Assembly (NCBI GenBank): GCA_027038155.1
Contig: JALVXW010000259.1
Coordinates: 1 to 8,489 of the forward strand
DNA length: 8,489 nucleotides
Direction: 5' to 3'
From: Sulfurovum sp.
Lineage (GTDB): Bacteria > Campylobacterota > Campylobacteria > Campylobacterales > Sulfurovaceae
Numbering within the stretch: the first letter of the stretch is position 1; the number at the start of each line of letters is the position of its first letter. A program made the position numbers and the translations under genes. The notes beneath the pieces are model-generated. The model made no database searches. It was not told the origin of the DNA and saw only the letters and a program-made list of their open reading frames with translations. Shown piece after piece: positions 1 through 4,136 of the stretch.

Positions 1-116
1 TTATTGTTTTGTCTATGTGGGTTTGGACGTCTCTCTCTTGGTGCATTACCATTATTGTTGGCTGTTTTTTTCCCTTGACTTTGAGCGTTTTCGTTGTTTT
101 GATTGTTGTTTTCCAT
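1..116 (-). CDS. rnj: Ribonuclease J, N-terminal fragment (runs off the left edge)
   Basis: Only the first 38 codons are present, reading leftward from an ATG at 114-116 and leaving the window in frame. The peptide begins MENNNQNNENAQSQGKK and stays rich in Asn, Gln, Lys and Arg, with a PRERRPNPHRQ stretch. It looks like the disordered basic N-terminal extension that Campylobacterota RNase J carries ahead of its metallo-beta-lactamase core. A ribosome site reading AAAGGA (positions 125-130 on the plus strand) lies 8 bases before the ATG, inside the end of rsmA. The frame differs from rsmA and the two genes overlap by 65 bases, so translation is probably coupled. RNase J is a zinc-dependent 5'-3' exonuclease and endonuclease for mRNA decay and rRNA maturation. 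No catalytic residue is visible here. The call rests on the style of the extension and the remembered rsmA-RNase J gene pair of this phylum. Confidence 0.72.
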   Translation of the reverse strand, partial: MENNNQNNENAQSQGKKTANNNGNAPRERRPNPHRQNN

Positions 117-909
117 CTAGCTTATCCTTTAGTTCATTATAGATATGATGATAAATAGATGTCTCAGCTTCATGAGGTCGAAGGTTGGAGTCTAATTCTA
201 GTTGTGAAAAAAGTGCGTTTACAATATCTTTAGAAAAAGCAGTAGAGAGATTTTTTGAGAGTTTTTTACGCGGTTGTGCGAAAGCTATTTTTAAAAAAGC
301 TTCAAACTTCTCATCATCTTGTGACTGGTTTTTTTCTATTAAAAGCACGGCAGAAGTGACATTGGGAGCAGGGACAAATGCTTCAGGCGGAACCTCGAAA
401 CAGAGTGTCGCTTCTCCTACGCTTTGTGCCAAGACAGAAAGAGATGAAAACTCTTTTTGCAAAGGCTTAGCAGAAAACTTAACGGCAACTTCTTTTTGAA
501 CCATGACCAGAATGGACTGGCAATGTTCATCTTTAAATGCTTTTAAGATGATATTGGTCGCGATATAATAGGGTAGGTTGGCTACGAGATGATAAGGCTC
601 ATCCAGTAGTGTTCCTGACTCCCAACGCTCAAGCACATCTCCACATCGTAGTTCAAAGTTTCCGTTGTGGATAGACTCTTTAAACTCAGTTGCAAGATGC
701 TCACATAATCTTTTATCAACCTCAAATGCTGTGACATTTCGAACTCCTAAGAGTTCTTTGGTTAAATCACCTAAGCCAGGCCCAATCTCTGCGACTCTTA
801 AGTCATCTTTGGGCATCGCTTGGATGATTTTATGAAGAACGGTATCGTCCTTCAAAAAGTTTTGACCAAATTTCTTAGAAGCAAATTCGGCTAAATTTTC
901 AATAATCAT
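52..909 (-). CDS. rsmA: 16S rRNA dimethyladenosine transferase RsmA (KsgA)
   Basis: A 285-residue protein of the KsgA/Dim1 family, which uses S-adenosylmethionine to dimethylate two adjacent adenines in the 3'-terminal hairpin of 16S rRNA late in small-subunit assembly. Visible marks are KKFGQNFL near residues 12-19, the SAM-binding loop EIGPGLGDLT at 41-50, the acidic strand end FEVD at 62-65, the catalytic NLPYYIAT at 111-118, and FVPAPNVTSA at 178-187. The family is usually about 260-275 residues. The excess is a Lys/Arg/Gln/Ser-rich tail from about residue 261, and the last part of it is encoded where the gene overlaps the start of RNase J. The ATG is chosen for an AAGGA ribosome site (plus positions 920-924) ten bases upstream and for correct family alignment. 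It is divergent from hisF across an 84-base gap. The identification is secure. Confidence 0.97.
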   Translation of the reverse strand: MIIENLAEFASKKFGQNFLKDDTVLHKIIQAMPKDDLRVAEIGPGLGDLTKELLGVRNVTAFEVDKRLCEHLATEFKESIHNGNFELRCGDVLERWESGTLLDEPYHLVANLPYYIATNIILKAFKDEHCQSILVMVQKEVAVKFSAKPLQKEFSSLSVLAQSVGEATLCFEVPPEAFVPAPNVTSAVLLIEKNQSQDDEKFEAFLKIAFAQPRKKLSKNLSTAFSKDIVNALFSQLELDSNLRPHEAETSIYHHIYNELKDKLDGKQQSKQRKRSKSREKNSQQ

Positions 910-993
910 ACTATAATTTTCCTTTATAATCTATATTAATCGTTTGCAGTAGATTATTTTTGTATAATCTTACCATAATATTTGGAGAGTTTA
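910..993. promoter_or_regulatory. Divergent promoter gap, with a hisF -10 box at 963-968
   Basis: The 84 bases between divergent rsmA and hisF are very AT-rich. A perfect TATAAT at 963-968 on the plus strand, preceded by TTTTTG, would start transcription near 975 and give hisF a leader of about 20 bases. No -35 hexamer is seen at the right distance, as is normal for the main sigma factor of Campylobacterota, which relies on the -10 box and periodic AT tracts. For rsmA on the minus strand, TATACA (plus 961-966) or TATAGA (plus 930-935) are weak candidates, and the second would leave an improbably short leader. The hisF ribosome site GGAGAG is at 984-989. Confidence 0.6.
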
Positions 994-1758
994 ATGGATT
1001 ATTTTGCAAAACGTATCATTCCATGTTTAGATGTGGACAATGGACGTGTAGTTAAAGGTGTGAATTTTTTAGGTTTACGTGATGCAGGAGACCCTGTAGA
1101 GGTGGCACGTCGCTACAATGAGGAGGGTGCAGATGAGATTACTTTTCTTGACATTGGTGCAAGCCATGAGGGGCGTGACACCATCGTAGATGTGGTGAAA
1201 AAAGTAGCGCAAGAGGTATTTATCCCACTGACTGTAGGCGGAGGCATACGTAAACTCCCTGATATCTATAATTTACTCAATGTTGGTTGCGATAAAGTGA
1301 GTATCAACTCAGCAGCCATTAAAAGACCAGAGTTTATAGAAGAGGGAGCGAAGCGTTTTGGCTCGCAGTGTATTGTGGTTGCGATTGATGCAAAGCAGGT
1401 AAGCGAAAATAAATGGAACATCTTTGCACATGGTGGACGTAATGATACAGGTATTGATGCACTGGAGTGGGCAAAAGAGGCTTATGACAGAGGAGCTGGT
1501 GAGTTGCTTGTCACTTCTATGGATGCCGATGGTACCAAAGCAGGATTTGATAATGTATTAAATAGAAAAATTTCAGAGCTTGTAAATATCCCTGTGATTG
1601 CTTCAGGAGGTGCAGGAACGATGAAGCATATTAAAGAAGCCTTTACCCTTGGCAATGCAGATGCTGCTTTGGCAGCTTCTATCTTTCACTTTAAAGAGAT
1701 TGACATTTTAGAGTTAAAAGCGTATCTTCGTGCTCAAAATATCCCTGTTAGGGTCTAA
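994..1758 (+). CDS. hisF: Imidazole glycerol phosphate synthase, cyclase subunit HisF
   Basis: A 254-residue TIM-barrel enzyme, full length for the family. With the glutaminase HisH it converts PRFAR and ammonia to imidazole glycerol phosphate and AICAR, so it links histidine synthesis to purine recycling. The two catalytic aspartates fit Asp13 in IIPCLDVD and Asp132 in VVAIDAK. Phosphate-gripping loops are VGGGIR at 81-86 and ASGGAG at 203-208, and SMDADGTK at 175-182 is the usual signature. The start is ATG 994, because MDYFAKRIIP is the family beginning and GGAGAG sits just upstream. An in-frame TTG at 982 would overlap that ribosome site. No other his gene is adjacent, which fits the scattered his genes of this phylum. 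It heads a plus-strand run through rlmN, and the next gene starts 9 bases after its stop. The motif normally written LDITAS reads LDIGAS here, an apparently harmless change. Confidence 0.97.
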   Translation: MDYFAKRIIPCLDVDNGRVVKGVNFLGLRDAGDPVEVARRYNEEGADEITFLDIGASHEGRDTIVDVVKKVAQEVFIPLTVGGGIRKLPDIYNLLNVGCDKVSINSAAIKRPEFIEEGAKRFGSQCIVVAIDAKQVSENKWNIFAHGGRNDTGIDALEWAKEAYDRGAGELLVTSMDADGTKAGFDNVLNRKISELVNIPVIASGGAGTMKHIKEAFTLGNADAALAASIFHFKEIDILELKAYLRAQNIPVRV

Positions 1759-1767
1759 GAGGTTAGT

Positions 1768-2286
1768 ATGTTTATCTGTGCAGGCAAATCAGAACAGTTT
1801 GACTTTGCAGTACCTGTAGGTGTTGGATTGATTGAAGTGACGATGAATTTAACGAAATTATGCATCACTCAAAAACCAGAGTTTCTTTTTTTTGTTGGTA
1901 CTGCAGGAAGCTATGGCGAGAAAAAGATTTTTGATATAGTAGAGTCAAAAACAGCCTGTAACATTGAAAACAGTTTTTTTAATGCCGACGCATATACTCC
2001 ACTTGACAATATGGTTTCAACAGCAGAAGAGGTTTCACGTGAAACAATCATCAACTCTTCCAATTATATTACCACAGATGAAAGTTTGGCAAAAGACTAT
2101 TTGAGTAAAAATATTCACCTAGAAAATATGGAGTACTTTGCAGTACTTAAAGTAGCAGAAGCTTTTGGTATTCCTGTAGCAGGTGCATTTATTGTGACGA
2201 ACTACTGTAATAAAAATGCACATAAAGATTTTTTAGACAACCATCAAGAGGCGATGGAGAGATTAACAAGATATATTAAAAAATAA
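1768..2286 (+). CDS. Short nucleoside-phosphorylase-like protein (PNP/MTAN fold), function unknown
   Basis: A 172-residue protein with the skeleton of the PNP/UDP/MTAN phosphorylase superfamily. PVGVGLIEVTMNLTKL at about 16-31 matches the Gly-rich helix start, KPEFLFFVGTAGSYG at 36-50 matches the phosphate/ribose motif KPD..IN.GTAGG, and ENMEYFAVLKVAEAFGIPV resembles the MEg.Av..vA...ipf segment, keeping the Met-Glu that contacts ribose. Relatives are about 230 residues. Here the N-terminal strands and the loop before the ribose segment are shortened. Where MTAN-type enzymes have a catalytic Ser-Asp just after this segment, this protein reads VTNYCN, so the proton-donating Asp seems replaced by Asn. 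It may be a narrow-specificity phosphorylase or a non-catalytic relative. The start is supported by AGAGG at 1758-1762. It appears co-transcribed with hisF and rlmN, at the position of the hypothetical gene next to rlmN in C. jejuni (Cj1712, from memory). A parS-like site is embedded in it at 2031-2046. Confidence 0.75.
   Translation: MFICAGKSEQFDFAVPVGVGLIEVTMNLTKLCITQKPEFLFFVGTAGSYGEKKIFDIVESKTACNIENSFFNADAYTPLDNMVSTAEEVSRETIINSSNYITTDESLAKDYLSKNIHLENMEYFAVLKVAEAFGIPVAGAFIVTNYCNKNAHKDFLDNHQEAMERLTRYIKK
2031..2046. promoter_or_regulatory. parS: parS-like ParB-binding site, 15 of 16 bases
   Basis: GGTTTCACGTGAAACA differs from the bacterial chromosomal parS consensus TGTTTCACGTGAAACA only at the first base. 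The inner 14 bases are a perfect palindrome. It lies inside the phosphorylase-like gene, where it encodes Val-Ser-Arg-Glu-Thr in a part of the protein without recognised motifs. ParB dimers bind parS, spread, and with ParA and SMC segregate the newly replicated origin. Two further copies follow within 2.4 kb. Confidence 0.85.
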
Positions 2287-2297
2287 TCTTGTTTGAT

Positions 2298-2322
2298 GTA
2301 GGAGTGCACCCATGTGTACTCC
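2298..2322 (+). repeat. GTAG-headed hairpin upstream of rlmN (REP-like)
   Basis: GTAG at 2298-2301 runs into a hairpin. GGAGTGCAC (2301-2309) pairs with GTGTACTCC (2314-2322) around the loop CCAT, giving 9 pairs with one G-U. There is no T-run after it, so it is not a standard terminator. A GTAG tetranucleotide at the foot of a GC-rich hairpin is the layout of REP sequences mobilised by RAYT transposases, and a similar element occurs at 3612-3635. In RNA the hairpin would hide the AGGAG at 2300-2304 and could serve as a processing or stability element between this gene pair. The REP assignment is inference. Confidence 0.45.
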
Positions 2323-2343
2323 ATTATAAACAAAAGAGACGTA

Positions 2344-3414
2344 ATGAAAAAAACAATACAAGATTTAACCAAAGAAGAATTAGCACAAAGTGTTAAACCT
2401 GCTTTTAGAGCGAAACAGATTTATCACTGGATTTACCATAAATATGCCACATCTTTTGATGAGATGAAAAATCTTCCAAAAGAGTTGAGAGAAAAGTTGA
2501 ATGAAACCTATACCGTCTCACCACTAAAACAGTTAACCGTTCAAAACTCAAAAGATGGAAGTCGTAAATATCTGTATGAATTACATGATGGACATACGGT
2601 AGAAGCTGTACTGTTATTGATGAGAGATACAGAGTATCATGAAGATGGCTCTGTCAAGCATCAGGAACGCTATACAGTCTGTATCTCCTCTCAGGTAGGG
2701 TGCAAGGTAGGGTGTGCCTTTTGTTTGACGGCAAAGGGTGGTTTTATGCGAAACTTGACTGCTGGTGAAATAGTAGAGCAGGTACGCCTCATCAAAAAAG
2801 ATAACAATATCGCTGCCAACCGTCGTGTCAACCTTGTCTATATGGGTATGGGTGAACCACTTGACAATCTGGAGTCAGTGACAAAATCTGTAAAGATATT
2901 TGCGGACAAAGAGGGGATGGCGATTGCAACACACAGACAAACTATCTCAACTTCAGGGCTCTCCTCTAAAATAGAAAGACTAGGGAAAATGGAGCTGGGC
3001 ATTAACCTTGCTATCTCACTACATGCAGTAGATGATGCACTGAGACAAACACTTATGCCTATTAACAAAGCGTATAATATTGCATCCATCATTACTGCGG
3101 TAAAAAACTTCCCTGTCAACGACAGAAAGAGGGTAATGTTTGAGTATCTTGTCATCAAAGATGTCAATGATGATATAGGTGCAGCAAAGAAATTGCTTTC
3201 GCTCCTCGATGGCATAAAAGCAAAGGTCAATTTGATTTACTTTAATCCTTATGGTGGTACAGAATTCAGAAGACCAAGTGAAGCGGATATGCATAAGTTT
3301 CAAGAGTATCTAACCAAGCGTGGACTACACTGTACGATACGTGAGTCTAAAGGGCTAGATATATCAGCTGCTTGCGGGCAACTTAGAGAACAAGAATTAG
3401 AAGGAGAAGTGTAA
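2344..3414 (+). CDS. rlmN: Dual-specificity RNA methyltransferase RlmN (23S rRNA A2503 / tRNA A37)
   Basis: A 356-residue radical-SAM enzyme that adds a C2 methyl group to adenine 2503 of 23S rRNA and adenine 37 of some tRNAs, supporting translational accuracy. The iron-sulfur cluster cysteines are in GCKVGCAFC (Cys120, Cys124, Cys127). Cys113 in TVCISSQ and Cys344 in DISAACGQL match the conserved cysteines of E. coli RlmN, the second being the one methylated as a catalytic intermediate. The GMGEP loop is at 168-172, and the N-terminal RNA-binding helical part FRAKQIYHWIY is at 21-31. ATG 2344 is chosen because MKKTIQDLTKEEL is a normal family beginning, although its ribosome site (GAGA at 2336-2339) is weak. 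A GTG at 2314 in the same frame lies inside the upstream hairpin. The stop overlaps the start of a tiny membrane-protein gene, TAATG at 3412-3416. The identification is secure. Confidence 0.97.
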   Translation: MKKTIQDLTKEELAQSVKPAFRAKQIYHWIYHKYATSFDEMKNLPKELREKLNETYTVSPLKQLTVQNSKDGSRKYLYELHDGHTVEAVLLLMRDTEYHEDGSVKHQERYTVCISSQVGCKVGCAFCLTAKGGFMRNLTAGEIVEQVRLIKKDNNIAANRRVNLVYMGMGEPLDNLESVTKSVKIFADKEGMAIATHRQTISTSGLSSKIERLGKMELGINLAISLHAVDDALRQTLMPINKAYNIASIITAVKNFPVNDRKRVMFEYLVIKDVNDDIGAAKKLLSLLDGIKAKVNLIYFNPYGGTEFRRPSEADMHKFQEYLTKRGLHCTIRESKGLDISAACGQLREQELEGEV

Positions 3415-3503
3415 TGAGTAGTGTAGATATTGCTTTATATGGAATTATTGTTGTGGTTGCTGTTGTTGGATTTGGGTGGTTAATGAAGGAAATGAATTCA
3501 TAA
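3414..3503 (+). CDS. 29-residue single-span hydrophobic membrane peptide, coupled to rlmN
   Basis: ATG at 3414-3416 shares its A with the rlmN stop, and AAGGAG at 3401-3406 is a near-ideal ribosome site 7 bases upstream. The peptide is MSSVDIALYG followed by IIVVVAVVGFGWLM and the tail KEMNS. It has a short polar N-terminus, one membrane-spanning segment of about 17-18 residues (roughly 7-24), and a short charged end whose Lys suggests a cytoplasmic C-terminus. There is no signal peptidase site or conserved enzyme motif. The strong ribosome site, the stop-start overlap and the clean hydrophobic block argue for a real gene. From memory, C. jejuni has a small hydrophobic protein gene (Cj1714) directly after rlmN, which supports conservation but was not checked. 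The function is unknown. A short toxin-like or membrane-regulator peptide is possible, but nothing shows it. Confidence 0.78.
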   Translation: MSSVDIALYGIIVVVAVVGFGWLMKEMNS

Positions 3504-3514
3504 TTCCTGGGTAT

Positions 3515-3530
3515 TGTTTCATGTGAAACC
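3515..3530. promoter_or_regulatory. parS: parS-like ParB-binding site, 14 of 16 bases
   Basis: TGTTTCATGTGAAACC differs from the parS consensus at base 8 (T for C, breaking the central CG) and base 16 (C for A). It lies 12 bases after the stop of the 29-residue gene, free of coding constraint. It is the weakest of the three sites. On its own it could be chance, but its position between two better copies makes it a credible secondary or decayed site. Confidence 0.6.
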
Positions 3531-3537
3531 CGTTAAG

Positions 3538-3561
3538 CAAACAACAACTGCTTGTTGTTTG
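3538..3561. repeat. Perfect 10-bp stem hairpin after the rlmN run
   Basis: CAAACAACAA (3538-3547) and TTGTTGTTTG (3552-3561) are exact reverse complements around the loop CTGC. The stem is AT-rich and is followed by GTAGGGTTGAAACC rather than a T-run, so it is at best a weak or factor-dependent 3'-end structure. A similar hairpin, TAAAACAA-CCTC-TTGTTTTA, occurs at 3874-3893. Both share the core AACAA-4-TTGTT, suggesting related repeat pieces. Confidence 0.5.
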
Positions 3562-3611
3562 TAGGGTTGAAACCGAAGTGGTCGTAACATAGTAAAGCCA
3601 CGCAGGCTTTT

Positions 3612-3635
3612 GTAGGGTGCTGTTGCTACAGCACC
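3612..3635 (+). repeat. GTAG-headed hairpin (REP-like, possible weak terminator)
   Basis: GTAG at 3612-3615 leads into GGTGCTGT (3616-3623), pairing perfectly with ACAGCACC (3628-3635) around TGCT. TTTGTAGGGT occurs twice, at 3558-3567 and 3609-3618, and a similar GTAG hairpin lies at 2298-2322. The GTAG foot plus GC-rich stem is the REP/RAYT layout. The stem is followed by TTTAATTATAATC and then eight T's (3649-3656), so it may also end the hisF-rlmN transcript, although the T-run is too far away for a textbook terminator. No RAYT gene is in the window. Confidence 0.45.
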
Positions 3636-3798
3636 TTTAATTATAATCTTTTTTTTGAGTTATTTAACTTGTCTCTCATTTGAACCGTGGCGTTGATTCC
3701 CTCTTCATTTTTTTAGAAAAAACGAAGCAAAAAAGCGTTGTGGCTCTCGAATCGCTCATCACTTTCAAGGGCGTTCGCCACAACAAAGATTATTAATA

Positions 3799-3854
3799 TA
3801 TTACCCCACTAAGTAAATACCCAAAAGTTTGGGTATTTACTTAGTGGGGTAATA
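3799..3854. repeat. 56-bp palindrome with 27-bp perfect arms
   Basis: The arm 3799-3825 (TATTACCCCACTAAG to CCCAAA) is the exact reverse complement of 3828-3854, separated only by AG. Every arm base pairs, and the first mismatch is A3798 against G3855. It would form a very stable RNA hairpin on either strand, a likely RNase III substrate, or a DNA cruciform. It lies between convergent genes, so it could block read-through, but no T-run follows it on the plus strand. On the minus strand it is followed by an AT-rich stretch ending in CTTT. Perfect pairing over 27 bp implies recent origin or selection. Confidence 0.85.
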
Positions 3855-3958
3855 GCTAGGCTATCGCCAACTGTAAAACAACCTCTTGTTTTAACTTTAA
3901 ACGAGCCACTAATGTTTTCTTTAATCAGTTTAAATCGCTTACGTTTTTTTCTTTTTTG

Positions 3959-4004
3959 GTTACTCTTTTCCTTTTTGTCGTAGTGCAAAAAAGAAAAAAG
4001 TAAC
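3959..4004. repeat. 19-bp imperfect A/T-rich hairpin
   Basis: GTTACTCTTTTCCTTTTTG (3959-3977) pairs with CAAAAAAGAAAAAAGTAAC (3986-4004), with two mismatches and an 8-base loop TCGTAGTG. The long T-run/A-run arms, with GTTAC and GTAAC at the ends, resemble a type of intergenic repeat I recall from several proteobacterial genomes, where it produces spurious Lys-rich reading frames. That resemblance is memory only. Confidence 0.6.
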
Positions 4005-4136
4005 AGAGAATAACAACGCCACAAATTGAATAAAAAGGAAATTTAAAAATAGCAAGAAATAAGTAGTTATTAGAAGAGAGGGGCACGCGTGAATTTGAAT
4101 TAATAGCAAATACAAATACAACAAGAATAAGAAAAA

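Larger units (their letters stand above)
3687..4022. repeat. Possible composite inverted-repeat element centred on a long palindrome
   Basis: The outer ends are an exact inverted 9-mer, GTGGCGTTG at 3687-3695 and CAACGCCAC at 4014-4022. Read inward from each end the two halves share parts in the same order: a TTC/CTC-rich stretch, a T-run facing an A-run, AAAAAACG, GTGGCTC, and finally the arm of the central palindrome beginning TATTACCCC. They differ a lot in length and detail, so this is a diverged inverted duplication at best. The left half also has its own stem, GTTGTGGC (3737-3744) with GCCACAAC (3777-3784), and a CTTC/GAAG hairpin at 3703-3727. It has no transposase, so a MITE-like or repeat-mosaic origin is an inference. 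Confidence 0.4.
3504..4136. other. Gene-free convergent gap filled with inverted repeats
   Basis: This 633-base stretch lies between the plus-strand hisF-rlmN run and the minus-strand pseudouridine synthase. I find no convincing gene in it. Two 71-codon minus-strand frames (3809-4024 and 3925-4140) read through the repeats in Lys/Arg/Phe-rich low-complexity sequence with no ribosome site or domain. The gap holds a parS-like site (3515-3530), small hairpins (3538-3561, 3594-3610, 3612-3635, 3703-3727, 3874-3893), a possible composite element bounded by an inverted GTGGCGTTG (3687-3695 and 4014-4022), a 56-bp palindrome (3799-3854) and a long A/T-rich hairpin (3959-4004). The last 130 bases before the pseudouridine synthase are A-rich and otherwise featureless, apart from the palindrome CACGCGTG at 4084-4091. 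No clean U-tract terminator is seen for either converging transcript. Confidence 0.7.

Noticed and set aside
982..993. TTG start for hisF
   Set aside because: It coincides with the ribosome-binding sequence, and HisF proteins begin at the MDYFAKRIIP position.
2114..2122. Single DnaA-box-like TATTCACC
   Set aside because: One degenerate match is expected by chance. There is no cluster, no AT-rich unwinding element and no dnaA nearby, so no origin is called in this window.
2312..2329. Five-codon leader frame after AGGAG (ATG TGT ACT CCA TTA TAA)
   Set aside because: It is created by the hairpin sequence itself. There is no amino-acid bias that would suggest attenuation, and it is too short to support.
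2314..2343. Upstream GTG start for rlmN
   Set aside because: It lies inside the GTAG hairpin, and the added residues do not resemble RlmN N-termini. ATG 2344 gives the normal family start.
2838..3303. Long antisense frames opposite rlmN, and similar ones opposite purB (5591-5776, 5853-6290) and nrdA (7170-8259)
   Set aside because: They are shadows of strongly supported genes, with no ribosome sites or recognisable protein features.
3594..3611. AAAGCC-ACGCA-GGCTTTT as the terminator of the rlmN run
   Set aside because: The stem is only 6 bp, with three GC pairs, and is followed by GTAGGG rather than a T-run. It is too weak to call as a terminator.
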